From Pseudomonadota bacterium (GTDB taxonomy: Bacteria; Pseudomonadota; Alphaproteobacteria; Dongiales; Dongiaceae), in assembly GCA_021792365.1 (NCBI GenBank), contig JAJYUT010000005.1, positions 434,001-498,000 of the forward strand: a stretch of 64,000 nucleotides of DNA. The letters run 5' to 3'. The position numbers and the translations under genes were made by a program. Below, piece by piece: positions 45,894-54,779 of this stretch (its first letter is position 1; each line of letters begins with the position of its first letter). The notes beneath the pieces are model-generated. The model was not told the origin of the DNA. It worked only from the letters and a program-made list of their open reading frames with translations, and did not search any database.

Positions 45894-47003
45894 ATGAAAA
45901 CGGCTGATGTCATTGTGATCGGGGGCGGCATAGCCGGGGCCTCCGCCGCGGCCGAGCTTGCCGGGGATGGGGCGCGCGTCCTGCTGCTGGAGATGGAGAG
46001 CCAGCCCGGCTACCACGCTACCGGCCGGTCGGCCGCGATGTACGAGCCCGCCGACGGTGCGCCGATGGTGCGCGCCCTGACCCGCGCGAGCCGCGGCTTT
46101 TTTGTGGCGCCGCCGCAGGGTTTCGTGGAGGTGCCGCTGCTTTCGCCGCGCGGCGTGCTGATGCTGGCCTATCCGGGCGATGAAGCGCTGATCGAGGAGG
46201 CGAAGCGCAACGGCTACGTTGCCGTGGATGCCGCGTTCGCTCACCAGAAGCTGCCTTTGGCGAGGTTGGACGGCGCAATCGCGATTCTTTGGGATGGCGA
46301 GGCGCAGGATATCGATGTCGATGCGCTCCATGCTGGACGGTTGCGCGCGCTCCGCCGCGCAAAGGGCGAGATCGTGACCGATGCGCCCATCGATCGCGGT
46401 CGGCGCGTCGGTGGCGTTTGGCGGCTGGAGGCCGGCGACGCAGCCTATGAAGCGCCGGTTATTGTGCTTGCGGCGGGCGCCTGGAGCGACCAGGTGGCGA
46501 AGTCCTGCGGCGTTGCGCCTGTCGGCCTGAAGCCGAAGCGGCGCAGCGCAGCGATCATCGCCGGCCCGGCGGGAATCCCGGTGAGCGACTGGCCGGAAAT
46601 CCTCCCGATCGACATCAGCTTCTACTGCAAGCCGATGGGCGGGAAGCTGATGCTCTCGCCGGCGGACGAAGAGCCCGTCGAGCCGCACGATACATGGGCC
46701 GACGATCTGCGCCTGGCGGAAGCCGCAGCGGGCCTGGAGCGGTTGGTGGACATGCAGGTGCAGCGGTTCGAGCGGACCTGGGGCGGTCTGCGCACATTCG
46801 CGCCCGACGGCTTGCCCGTCGTCGGTTTCGATCCGGATGCCGAAGGCTTCTTCTGGCTTGCGGGGCAGGGGGGATACGGCATCCAGACATCGCCGGCTTT
46901 GTCCAGACTGGCCGCCGCGCTGATCTCCGGGCGCACGCTGCCGGCCGATCTGGCGCGCGAAGCAATTTTCCCCGAACAGCTCTCGCCCAGACGCTTCCGG
47001 TGA
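45894..47003 (+). CDS. FAD-dependent oxidoreductase, D-amino acid/sarcosine oxidase fold
   Basis: 369 residues. The FAD loop VIVIGGGIAGASAAAELAGDGARVLLLEME is at the N terminus; GYHATGRSAAMYEPADG is the second conserved stretch, VVGFDPDAEGFFWLAGQGGYGIQTSP the C-terminal FAD motif. Members oxidise glycine, sarcosine, dimethylglycine or D-amino acids. Since the nearby island yields glycine betaine, a methylated glycine substrate is conceivable but not shown. GGGAG sets the start at 45894. It is divergent from the hemoglobin gene. Confidence 0.87.
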   Translation: MKTADVIVIGGGIAGASAAAELAGDGARVLLLEMESQPGYHATGRSAAMYEPADGAPMVRALTRASRGFFVAPPQGFVEVPLLSPRGVLMLAYPGDEALIEEAKRNGYVAVDAAFAHQKLPLARLDGAIAILWDGEAQDIDVDALHAGRLRALRRAKGEIVTDAPIDRGRRVGGVWRLEAGDAAYEAPVIVLAAGAWSDQVAKSCGVAPVGLKPKRRSAAIIAGPAGIPVSDWPEILPIDISFYCKPMGGKLMLSPADEEPVEPHDTWADDLRLAEAAAGLERLVDMQVQRFERTWGGLRTFAPDGLPVVGFDPDAEGFFWLAGQGGYGIQTSPALSRLAAALISGRTLPADLAREAIFPEQLSPRRFR

Positions 47004-47386
47004 AAAGCGCGGCCATTGCCAAGGTCCACATTGACTGCCGCTTCTGCTCGGCGCAACTCTTCGGCGGCACGAAGGGGCAGCGAACAACCGCGAGCCGCAG
47101 AGCCGAGATCGACGCGGCTGGTGACGATCAGCTCGCGGAACTGGAGGTCAAGCTGCCCCGGCCTTCGTGCAGCAGGCAAGCGTCGAGTTATCCAGTCAGA
47201 TGAACGGCGGCGATCAAGGATGTGGGAGGGGGCCACATCGGAGAATCGCCGCCGTCGCATAGCTCGGGTCTGAATCGTTGCACTTGCGACCCCAGCCGCA
47301 CTTCCAACAAAGAAACGGCTGCTCCGTTCCGATGTTTAGAGATGTGTCCGCCGATTCGGGCACGACATGAACGGCAGGAGTGCGAC
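47004..47386. other. Gap before the BON-domain gene
   Basis: 383 bases without a supported gene. Open frames crossing it give proteins without recognisable features. I looked for a general-stress sigma site (GGAAC...GTT) and did not find one on the right strand. Confidence 0.5.
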
Positions 47387-48268
47387 ATGGCGCGGGATCG
47401 TTGGAGACACCAGGAGCACGGGAGAGAAGAGGCACGCCGGCGTTGGGAAGACGACGAGCGGTGGCGCTACGGCAACGAGGGCTACCGCGAGAGCCGCGAC
47501 CTTGGAAACCGGCGTTATGGGCAGGAGAGTTACGGCGAGCATGGCGGATTCGGCGGGCAGGATTACGGCCAGGGCCCGGAACACGGGCGCGACTGGTACG
47601 GCGACGAACGCAGGGCGGGTGCAGGACGGCCATATCGCGGGTTCGAGCCGACCGGCTACCCGGGAACGGGCGGCTTTGGATACATCCCGTCGCAATATCC
47701 GCAGGAGGGCCCCTTCGCAGGTGACTATGGCCGCCGCCGTGGCGAGCGAGGCGAGTCTGCCTTCGCCCGTGGCGCAGCGGGCCACCGGGAAGATTGGCCC
47801 GGCCGTGGTCACGAGGAAGCCCGTCCCCGCGGCACGGGCCCGGAGCGTGGATGGTGGGACCGCGCCAGGGACGAGGTCTATTCCTGGATGGGCGATGAGG
47901 AAGCGGAGCGCCGCCGGCGTGAGGACGAGATGCGGGGGCATTATGGCCGGGGGCCGAAGGGCTACACCCGCTCCGATGAGCGGATCCGGGAAGATGTGAG
48001 CGACCGCCTCACCGAGGACTGGGAAGTCGACGCCTCCGATATCGAGGTGACGGTGAGCAATGGCGAGGTGACGTTGGCCGGCACGGTCGACAGCCGCAGG
48101 GCGAAGCGCCGGGCGGAGGATTGTGCCGAGAGCGTTTCCGGCGTGCGGAACGTTCAGAACAACCTGCGGGTCCAGCAGCCGAGCGAACGGACCAGCGCCT
48201 TCGGCACCAGCGCGACGGAGGGCGCGGCCAAAACCGACCAAGCGGCTTCCGCAGGAGCGGACGAGTGA
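47387..48268 (+). CDS. BON-domain protein with disordered Gly/Arg/Tyr-rich N-terminal half
   Basis: 293 residues. The first 170 are charged, Gly/Arg/Tyr-rich low complexity. Then WWDRARDEVYSWMGDEEAERRRREDE is the SWxGD motif common in alphaproteobacterial stress proteins, and YTRSDERIREDVSDRLTEDWEVDASDIEVTVSNGEVTLAGTVDSRRAKRRAEDCAESVSGVRNVQNNL is a BON domain. There is no signal peptide, unlike OsmY. BON domains bind membranes or other proteins; a stress role is plausible. AGGAG lies 6 bases before the ATG. Confidence 0.85.
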   Translation: MARDRWRHQEHGREEARRRWEDDERWRYGNEGYRESRDLGNRRYGQESYGEHGGFGGQDYGQGPEHGRDWYGDERRAGAGRPYRGFEPTGYPGTGGFGYIPSQYPQEGPFAGDYGRRRGERGESAFARGAAGHREDWPGRGHEEARPRGTGPERGWWDRARDEVYSWMGDEEAERRRREDEMRGHYGRGPKGYTRSDERIREDVSDRLTEDWEVDASDIEVTVSNGEVTLAGTVDSRRAKRRAEDCAESVSGVRNVQNNLRVQQPSERTSAFGTSATEGAAKTDQAASAGADE

Positions 48269-48328
48269 GCCTGCAGATCGCAACTGCCGAGACTCCGCCG
48301 CTCGCTGCGGGGCGCGGCCCTGATGTGA

Positions 48329-49882
48329 TCAGTGGCCGAAGCGGGCCTCCAAGGCACGCAGGAAGCCGGCCCGGCGACGCAGCTGCCGATAGGCGCCATA
48401 AGCAAGCTGGCCTGGCGTGCGTCGGGGCCGCGGGTTGATCGGGATATCTGCAATCTCAGGGCATCGACGCTGGATGATGGAATGGAACACCGTCGCCTTG
48501 CGCCTGGCGGCGAGGGGTGCCGAAAGCAGAAGCTCCACGACGCGGCGGCAGTTGAAGGGGATGCTGGTATCGAACGCCATGTCGTACGCCATCAGCGACG
48601 GCCCGTGCCAAGTCGACATGCGATGCTCGATGTAGCACAAGTCCCAGGCATCATAGCCCATGATCTCAGGTGACTGCGGGTCGGTTGAATCGTAACCCGC
48701 CGCGACGAAGAATCGCCGCATTTCATCCTGCATGTATTGGGCCGCTTGCTCGCGAAGCGGCAGAGCGGCTGTCGCTTTCGACAGCGAGACCAGCGTCCAG
48801 TTCGACGGATCGAAGGTCGTCGGCATGCCCGGATGATTGCGCCAGAACGAGCGACCGATTTCCGCAAGACTCGAGCGGACATGAATAAACGCATTGTTGC
48901 CGTCCCGGAATCCGTTCAGGCAGATGGGCCCGAGATTCGTGTTGATCGGACAATCCGAGATGAGCCTCTGCACCTGGTAGGCAGCCGGCGCGTTGTGCGG
49001 CTCGACCAAGGGCAGACGGCGATGCGCAATTCCGAGGCGCTTCGACAGCCGGCTGGCGGTATCGGCGTCGACCGTATCCTGGACGCCCCTGTCGTAGGTA
49101 AAAGTGACGAGGTCAGGCAACCCGCTGTAGATGCTGAGGCTGAGACGGCTATCCAGCCCGGCGGTCAGGGATAGCGCGGGGCTCCACCGCGCGGCTGTCG
49201 CTTGCGCCACGCGCGTCAGGAGCGCCTCGGCTTCATCGATCACCTGGGAGGTGGCGCGCTCGCATCGGCTCGTGCGCGGCCAGAATCGCCGCATCGTCCG
49301 ATCGCCGAGCGCCAGGACGAAGTTCGCCGGCAGGATGCGAACGCCTTCAACGGGCGACGCGTTGCCGGGCAATGCGCACCAATAGTGCCTGAACATGTCC
49401 CTGCGTGGCGCGACCCCGATCAATTCGCCGAGCAAGGTCGAGTGGGACGCCACCGCCGGCCTGTCTTCGGCAAAGTAGATGGTGCGGGTTCCGCAAGCAT
49501 CTCCGACGACATGGCAACGATCGCCCACATGGCAGATCAAGCCGAACCTGCCAAACAGGTCATCCGTCCGAGAAAGCATGGCGTCGATGCCATGCTCCAC
49601 GGCGCAGCGCAGCAAAGACCGGGCAATCTCGGGCTCGCCGCAATCCGGGTGCGCCAGGTCGAGGCAGTGGCCGATCAAGACCACATACGAGGATCCGGCG
49701 CAGTCGACATGGCATTCGTAGTCAGGAGATATGAACAGCCGCCCTCGAGGCAGCGGCACTGATTGGAGCCCCGTTGGCTCAGACTCGACCTCCGCCAGAG
49801 AGAACAGGTAGCTCCTGGGCAGGAAGCCGTCCCACCGCCAACGCACCTCCGCACAGTCGATCGGCTCGATCTGCGCGCCCAT
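48329..49882 (-). CDS. Orphan asparagine-synthetase-like (AsnB-type) protein
   Basis: 517 residues. The C-terminal half carries the ATP pyrophosphatase loop as ALSLTAGLDSRLSLSIYSG (residues about 236-254; usual motif SGGxDS), and residues 105-200 look like the tail of an Ntn glutaminase domain (GRFGLICHVGDRCHVVGDACGTRTIYFAED). The N terminus lacks the catalytic Cys2, so free ammonia or another amine or acyl acceptor is more likely than glutamine. Similar proteins form amides in lasso peptides, beta-lactams or polysaccharide clusters, but no such partner genes adjoin. GGTGGGGAA precedes the ATG at 49882. Confidence 0.78.
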   Translation of the reverse strand: MGAQIEPIDCAEVRWRWDGFLPRSYLFSLAEVESEPTGLQSVPLPRGRLFISPDYECHVDCAGSSYVVLIGHCLDLAHPDCGEPEIARSLLRCAVEHGIDAMLSRTDDLFGRFGLICHVGDRCHVVGDACGTRTIYFAEDRPAVASHSTLLGELIGVAPRRDMFRHYWCALPGNASPVEGVRILPANFVLALGDRTMRRFWPRTSRCERATSQVIDEAEALLTRVAQATAARWSPALSLTAGLDSRLSLSIYSGLPDLVTFTYDRGVQDTVDADTASRLSKRLGIAHRRLPLVEPHNAPAAYQVQRLISDCPINTNLGPICLNGFRDGNNAFIHVRSSLAEIGRSFWRNHPGMPTTFDPSNWTLVSLSKATAALPLREQAAQYMQDEMRRFFVAAGYDSTDPQSPEIMGYDAWDLCYIEHRMSTWHGPSLMAYDMAFDTSIPFNCRRVVELLLSAPLAARRKATVFHSIIQRRCPEIADIPINPRPRRTPGQLAYGAYRQLRRRAGFLRALEARFGH

Positions 49883-50074
49883 TGGTTTTCCCCACCAGCT
49901 GTGACCCGCAACCTTCCCCGTGAGCGCCACATGCCTCTCGCGCGATCGACGCGCGGGGCCGAAGCCATTCACCGGGATGACGATGACGACGGGGCCTTGC
50001 CTCAACACCACCGCTGGTCAATCGTTCCGCGAGGGGCTTGCAACGGGATGCGCCGGTGCAGCGGCGAGGGGAGG

Positions 50075-50149
50075 TGGTGCTGCCGAGAAGGATTGAACTT
50101 CCGACCCCGTCCTTACCAAGGACGTGCTCTACCACTGAGCTACGGCAGC
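50075..50149 (-). tRNA. tRNA-Thr (anticodon GGT)
   Basis: Reads GCTGCCG at the 5' end pairing with CGGCAGC, a D arm with AGCTCAGTGGTAGAGC, anticodon arm CGTCC-TTGGTAA-GGACG with anticodon GGT, and T loop TTCAATC. The discriminator A and an encoded CCA end are present (75 bases in total). It lies downstream of no integrase, and no duplicated 3' end was seen nearby. Confidence 0.95.
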
Positions 50150-50356
50150 GCCTGAGGCGGGCGGCAGCCGGCCGCCCCCGAAAACGGCGCGGACAATGCC
50201 ATTTTGGGGCAGCCAAGGCAAGCCCCGGAAATATCCCGATTTTTCCTTTGCTTCATCAATCTTCCACAGTTCGGCCATAGTTCCATCACGCCGAACCGGT
50301 AACCAACCCGACGTGACATGGGGAATCTCCATCCCCGATTCGAGTGGGAGGGCGTC

Positions 50357-50476
50357 ATGATCGTGGCGGTGCGGGGTTGGTGGCAGCAGTTTCAGGACCG
50401 GCGGCGGCATCGCCAGGATATCAGGGCGTTTCAGCGCCTGATGGATGCACGCGAGGCTCGCCGCACCGCGCTGTAA
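50357..50476 (+). CDS. 39-residue basic peptide, possible small gene
   Basis: ATG at 50357 with GGGAGG ending 5 bases before it. The product is strongly basic with a Trp pair (MIVAVRGWWQQFQDRRRHRQ, then a helix-like AFQRLMDAREARRTAL). It lies in the otherwise empty stretch between tRNA-Thr and the next small gene. It could be chance, but the excellent ribosome site and amphipathic basic character are worth recording. Confidence 0.4.
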   Translation: MIVAVRGWWQQFQDRRRHRQDIRAFQRLMDAREARRTAL

Positions 50477-50554
50477 GTAGAGCGGGGCGAGACCGTATTT
50501 GACCGCGGAGCCGGCGTCGGATAACTCGGCAGCCAGCGCCGGAAGGAATCCACG

Positions 50555-50716
50555 ATGTCGTCCAGCAAGCCGGAATCTTCGAAGCCAGCCGCCAAGCCAT
50601 CAGCCCAGACGGCGCAATCGGAGCGCTTGGCTGCCGCCTTGCGGGACAACCTGAAGCGCCGCAAGGCCCAGGCGCGGGCCCGCCGGGCCGCGGAGCCCGG
50701 CCGCCACGAGGGTTGA
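50555..50716 (+). CDS. Small basic protein upstream of dcd/murA (53 residues)
   Basis: GGAAGGA lies 7 bases before the ATG. The product starts with a Ser/Pro/Lys-rich stretch (MSSSKPESSKPAAK) and ends with a helix rich in Arg and Lys (LAAALRDNLKRRKAQARARR). Short proteins with LxxALRxNLxRRKxQxRAR occur at this same place near murA in many alphaproteobacteria, so I consider it real. Function unknown; a nucleic-acid or ribosome contact is a guess from charge. Confidence 0.7.
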   Translation: MSSSKPESSKPAAKPSAQTAQSERLAAALRDNLKRRKAQARARRAAEPGRHEG

Positions 50717-50822
50717 GCCACGCCGACCTTGAGCCCCCCAAAGCCTTCAAGTACAAAGCGTTAGCTGGCGCACCCCAAAGCTGCGCCAAGACCTCAAGTA
50801 ATCACCCTAAAGGATTGAATCC

Positions 50823-51377
50823 ATGGGCATCATGCCGGACACCTGGATCCGAGAGATGTCGCTGAAGCGCGGCATGATCGAGCCATTCGTCGAATCGCAG
50901 AAGCGGGAAGGGGTGATCTCTTACGGGGTCTCATCCTACGGCTACGACGCGCGGGTGGCGCGCGAGTTCAAGATCTTCACCAATGTCAACAGCGCCGTGG
51001 TCGACCCCAAGTCCTTCGCCAAGGAAAGCTTCGTCGACCGCGAGACCGACGTCTGCATCATCCCGCCCAACTCCTTCGCGCTGGCGCGCACCGTGGAGTA
51101 TTTCCGCGTGCCGCGCGACGTGCTGGTGATCTGCCTCGGCAAGTCGACCTATGCCCGCTGCGGCATCATCGTGAACGTGACGCCACTGGAGCCGGAATGG
51201 GAGGGACACGTCACGCTGGAATTCTCCAACACCACGCCGTTGCCGGCCAAGGTCTATGCCAATGAGGGTGCCTGCCAGTTCCTGTTCCTCAAAGGCGACA
51301 GCCCGTGCGAGATCTCGTATCGCGACCGTGCCGGCAAATACATGAAACAGACCGGCGTCACGCTGCCGCGCCTCTAA
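50823..51377 (+). CDS. dcd: dCTP deaminase
   Basis: Deaminates dCTP to dUTP, feeding dTMP synthesis. 184 residues. [20 protein letters not shown] holds substrate-binding residues; [50 protein letters not shown] contains the catalytic Glu in the conserved EWEGHVTLE stretch. It is separated from murA by 14 bases and could share its transcript. Confidence 0.96.
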   Translation: MGIMPDTWIREMSLKRGMIEPFVESQKREGVISYGVSSYGYDARVAREFKIFTNVNSAVVDPKSFAKESFVDRETDVCIIPPNSFALARTVEYFRVPRDVLVICLGKSTYARCGIIVNVTPLEPEWEGHVTLEFSNTTPLPAKVYANEGACQFLFLKGDSPCEISYRDRAGKYMKQTGVTLPRL

Positions 51378-51391
51378 GGATCGCACAACCC

Positions 51392-52675
51392 ATGGATCGC
51401 ATTCGTATTCGCGGCGGCAAGCCCCTCACGGGCGAGATCCGGATCAGCGGCGCCAAGAATGCCGCCCTGCCGCTCATGGCGACGTCGCTGCTGACCGACG
51501 GCGAGGTCCGCCTCGAAAGCGTGCCGGATCTGGCCGACATCACGACCATGACCAACCTGCTGGCGCAGCACGGCGTCGAGGTGACGACCAGGCTCTCCGG
51601 CAAGGAGCGCTCGATCACGCTGTGCGGCCGCAGCATCGCCGACACGACCGCGCCCTACGATCTGGTGCGCAAGATGCGCGCCTCCGTCCTGGTACTCGGA
51701 CCGCTGGTTGCGCGTCACGGCCAGGCCCGCGTTTCGCTGCCCGGCGGCTGTGCCATCGGCACGCGGCCGGTCGATCTGCATATCCGCGGCCTGCAGCAGC
51801 TCGGCGCGGAGATCGATCTGCAGGAAGGCTACATGGTCGCCCGCGCGCCCAAGGGCCTGACCGGCGCCGAGGTGAACTTCCCGAAGGTTTCGGTCGGCGC
51901 AACCGAGAATCTGCTGATGGCCGCGACCCTGGCAAAGGGCGAGACGCACCTCGTCAACGCCGCGCGCGAGCCGGAGATCACCGACCTCGCCAAGTGCCTC
52001 ATCGGCATGGGCGCGAAGATCGATGGCCTGGGGACCGATCATCTGCGCGTCCAGGGCGTCGATCGCCTGCACGGAACGACCCACACTGTCGTGGCGGACC
52101 GGATCGAGACCGGCACCTATGCCATGGCGGCAGCCGTCACCAATGGCGAAGTCGAACTCGTCGGGGCCCAGCACGACCTGATCGGGTCCGTGATTGCGAC
52201 CCTGGCGCCGGCCGGCGTGCTATTCACCGAGACGCCGCGCGGGCTTCGGGTGAAGCGGACCAATGGCGAGCTTGTTGGCGTCGATGTGATGACCGAGCCG
52301 TTTCCCGGATTCCCGACCGACCTGCAGGCGCAGATGATGGCGCTGATGGCGACGGCCCAGGGCGCCTCGATGATCACGGAGACGATCTTCGAGAACCGCT
52401 TCATGCACGTGCCGGAACTGACTCGCATGGGCGCCAGCATCAACGTCCATGGCGCGTCGGCCATGGTGCGCGGCGTGAAGCGGCTGACCGGCGCCCCGGT
52501 CATGGCGACGGATCTGCGCGCGAGCGTGTCCCTTGTTCTGGCCGGCCTGGTGGCGGAGGGCGACACGATCCTCAACCGCGTCTATCACCTGGACCGCGGT
52601 TATGAGCGCCTGACGCACAAGCTGGCAGCCTGCGGCGCCGAGATCGAGCGCCTGTCGGACGGAGCGGCCGAATGA
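51392..52675 (+). CDS. murA: UDP-N-acetylglucosamine 1-carboxyvinyltransferase
   Basis: First committed step of peptidoglycan synthesis: transfers enolpyruvate from PEP to UDP-GlcNAc. 427 residues. Lys22 lies in [12 protein letters not shown], and Cys120 in [13 protein letters not shown] is the fosfomycin-sensitive catalytic Cys. [17 protein letters not shown] and [11 protein letters not shown] are further signatures. The start [12 protein letters not shown] at 51392 is the family start. The next gene (DUF2948) overlaps its stop by four bases. Confidence 0.97.
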   Translation: MDRIRIRGGKPLTGEIRISGAKNAALPLMATSLLTDGEVRLESVPDLADITTMTNLLAQHGVEVTTRLSGKERSITLCGRSIADTTAPYDLVRKMRASVLVLGPLVARHGQARVSLPGGCAIGTRPVDLHIRGLQQLGAEIDLQEGYMVARAPKGLTGAEVNFPKVSVGATENLLMAATLAKGETHLVNAAREPEITDLAKCLIGMGAKIDGLGTDHLRVQGVDRLHGTTHTVVADRIETGTYAMAAAVTNGEVELVGAQHDLIGSVIATLAPAGVLFTETPRGLRVKRTNGELVGVDVMTEPFPGFPTDLQAQMMALMATAQGASMITETIFENRFMHVPELTRMGASINVHGASAMVRGVKRLTGAPVMATDLRASVSLVLAGLVAEGDTILNRVYHLDRGYERLTHKLAACGAEIERLSDGAAE

Positions 52676-53175
52676 CGCCACCTCTCAAGATCATCGCGCG
52701 CGATGCCGAGGATCTGGCGGTCGTCGCCGCATGCCTGCAGGATTCGCTGATCCCGCTCAACGAAATGCGCTACCTGCCACAGGAGCGGCGCTTCATCCTG
52801 GTGGCGAACCGCTTCCGATGGGAGCGCGCGGTCCGCGAAATGCAGGGAGTCCCCGCGTCGGCCACCGATGCAAGCTTCGAGTCCGACGAGGACTTTGGCG
52901 CCCTGCAGCGGACCAATGCCGGCATCTGCATCGACCGGGTGACCGCGGTCCGCAGCCGCAATATCGACCGGTCCCGGCCGGATGACTTTCTGTCTCTGCT
53001 GTCCCTCCAACTGAGTGGCGACAAGCTGTCGTTCCTGTTCGCCGGCGGCGGGATCATCCAGGTGGAGATCGAGGGTCTGGCACTCTATCTCAGCGATCTG
53101 GGCAAAGCCTGGCCGACCCAATGGCGGCCGGACCACACGCTGGATACCACGGATACCAAGGCAAAGGGCCGATGA
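52672..53175 (+). CDS. DUF2948-family protein
   Basis: 167 residues. The DUF2948 pattern is present: [47 protein letters not shown], and the C-terminal [49 protein letters not shown]. Role unknown; the family is alphaproteobacterial and nearly always sits between murA and histidine genes, as here. It overlaps murA by 4 bases (ATGA) and hisG by 4 bases, giving tight coupling. Confidence 0.92.
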   Translation: MTPPLKIIARDAEDLAVVAACLQDSLIPLNEMRYLPQERRFILVANRFRWERAVREMQGVPASATDASFESDEDFGALQRTNAGICIDRVTAVRSRNIDRSRPDDFLSLLSLQLSGDKLSFLFAGGGIIQVEIEGLALYLSDLGKAWPTQWRPDHTLDTTDTKAKGR

Positions 53176-53840
53176 CCGGAAGCGGCGCGGCGGCCTTCGT
53201 CCTGGCCCTGCCGAAGGGGCGGATTCTGCGCGAATTGACGCCGCTGCTCGCGCAGGCCGGACTGGAGCCGGAGCCTGACTTTCACGACGAAAGCTCGCGC
53301 AAGCTGCGTTTCGCGACCAGCGATGCGCGGCTTGAGATCATCCGCGTGCGCAGCTTCGATGTCGCGACCTTCGTCGCGTTCGGCGCCGCGCAGCTTGGCG
53401 TCGCGGGAAACGACGTGCTGCTGGAGTTCGACTATCCCGAGATCTACGCGCCGGTCGACCTCGGCATCGGCAGATGCCGCCTGGCGGTGGCTGAGCCGGC
53501 GGAGATGGTGGGAGATGACGACCCCAACCGCTGGTCCCACATCCGGGTCGCAACCAAATACCCCAACATCACGCGCGCGCATTTCGCGGCGCGCGGCGTC
53601 CAGGCCGAATGCATAAAGCTGTCGGGCGCGATGGAACTGGCGCCGACCTTGGGGCTCAGCCGGCGCATTGTCGATCTGGTCTCCACCGGCGCGACGCTGA
53701 AGGCCAACAACTTGGTCGAAGTGGAGCGCATCGCCGACGTCACATCCCGGCTGGTGGTCAATCGCACGGCCTGGAAGACGTATCCGGAGGAGATCGGCGG
53801 CTGGATCGAGCGGCTGCGCGCCGCAGCCGGCGCGATCTGA
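53172..53840 (+). CDS. hisG: ATP phosphoribosyltransferase, short form
   Basis: First step of histidine synthesis: joins ATP and PRPP. 222 residues, lacking the C-terminal regulatory domain, so it belongs to the short HisG class that needs HisZ as partner; no hisZ lies in this window. Motifs: [14 protein letters not shown] at the N terminus, [29 protein letters not shown], and [19 protein letters not shown], the PRPP-binding loop. It overlaps DUF2948 by 4 bases. The usual next gene, hisD, is missing. Confidence 0.94.
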   Translation: MTGSGAAAFVLALPKGRILRELTPLLAQAGLEPEPDFHDESSRKLRFATSDARLEIIRVRSFDVATFVAFGAAQLGVAGNDVLLEFDYPEIYAPVDLGIGRCRLAVAEPAEMVGDDDPNRWSHIRVATKYPNITRAHFAARGVQAECIKLSGAMELAPTLGLSRRIVDLVSTGATLKANNLVEVERIADVTSRLVVNRTAWKTYPEEIGGWIERLRAAAGAI

Positions 53841-53844
53841 GCGC

Positions 53845-54327
53845 ATGGCCGAGACCGGGTCCACCAGGCGCGTCGTCAGCATTCACCTGGAAGATGCCGC
53901 TTCCCTGCGCCAGTCGCCGGAAGCGGAGCAGGAGCGGGCGGTCGCCATCTTCGATCTGATCGAGGAGAACGAATTCGTTCCGTCGGTCGAGCATCCGGGC
54001 CCGTATCACCTGGTCCTGGCGGTGCAGGACAACAAGCTGGTCTTCGATCTGCGCGATACCGAGAACCAGGAGGTCTACAAGTTCATCCTTTCCCTGACGC
54101 CCTTCCGTCGCATCATCAAGGAATACTTCGACGTCTGCGAAAGCTACTACGCCGCCATCAAGGCCTCGAGCCTGTCGCAGATCGAGGCGATCGACATGGG
54201 TCGGCGCGGCCTCCACAACGAGGGCTCGGAGATCCTGCGTGACCGGCTGGCTGGCAAGGTGGAGATGGATTTCGGGACGGCGCGGCGGCTGTTCACGCTG
54301 ATCTGCGCCCTGCATATGAAGACGTGA
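53845..54327 (+). CDS. UPF0262-family protein
   Basis: 160 residues: ERAVAIFDLIEENEFVPSVEHPGPYHLVLAVQDNKLVFDLRDTENQEVYKFILSLTPFRRIIKEYFDVCESYYAAIKASSLSQIEAIDMGRRGLHNEGSEIL is the diagnostic UPF0262 pattern. Function unknown; found in alphaproteobacteria after hisG/hisD. It starts 4 bases after hisG, with the phosphatase gene 7 bases after its end. Confidence 0.93.
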   Translation: MAETGSTRRVVSIHLEDAASLRQSPEAEQERAVAIFDLIEENEFVPSVEHPGPYHLVLAVQDNKLVFDLRDTENQEVYKFILSLTPFRRIIKEYFDVCESYYAAIKASSLSQIEAIDMGRRGLHNEGSEILRDRLAGKVEMDFGTARRLFTLICALHMKT

Positions 54328-54334
54328 GGCCGGC

Positions 54335-54778
54335 ATGGCGGGCCTGCCCGGCAGTGTGCTGTTCTGCTGCACCCAGAACTCCATCCGCTCGCCGATGGCG
54401 GAGTCGCTGCTGAAGTATCTCCACGGCCGGCGGATCTACGTGGACTCCGTCGGCGTGCGCGCCAGCGAGATCGACGGATTCGCGGTTGCCGTCATGGACG
54501 AGATCGGCGTCGACCTCGCTAAGCATCGCCCGAAGACCTTCGATGACCTGGAGGACACCTCCTTCGATCTCATCATATCGCTGTCGCCGGAGGCCCAGCA
54601 CAGCGCGGTCGAGATGACCCGCACCATGGCTTGCGATGTCGAATACTGGCCGACCATGGACCCCAGCGTGATCGAGGGGAGTCGGGAGGAACGGCTGGAA
54701 GCGTATCGCGCGGTGCGCGACACGCTGCTGGCGCGCATCCGCGAACGCTTCCCGCCCGCCGGCGCGCCGCAGATCTAG
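54335..54778 (+). CDS. Low molecular weight protein-tyrosine-phosphatase-like protein
   Basis: 147 residues. The P-loop CTQNSIRSP fits CX5R with a following Ser, and PTMDP supplies the general-acid Asp of the LMW phosphatase/ArsC fold. It could be a tyrosine phosphatase or a thioredoxin-linked arsenate reductase; without extra redox cysteines beyond the P-loop region, the phosphatase role is favoured. Its usual place next to UPF0262 and infA is kept except that a sensor kinase is inserted on the opposite strand. Confidence 0.88.
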   Translation: MAGLPGSVLFCCTQNSIRSPMAESLLKYLHGRRIYVDSVGVRASEIDGFAVAVMDEIGVDLAKHRPKTFDDLEDTSFDLIISLSPEAQHSAVEMTRTMACDVEYWPTMDPSVIEGSREERLEAYRAVRDTLLARIRERFPPAGAPQI

Positions 54779-54779
54779 A

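Noticed and set aside
47004-47203. Possible small Cys-containing protein read through from an alternative frame after the flavoprotein
   Set aside because: The frame comes from inside the flavoprotein gene in another register, and no independent start with a good ribosome site was found.
50075-50149. tRNA-Thr as an integration site of a genomic island carrying the asparagine-synthetase-like gene
   Set aside because: No integrase and no duplicated tRNA 3' end were found on either side.
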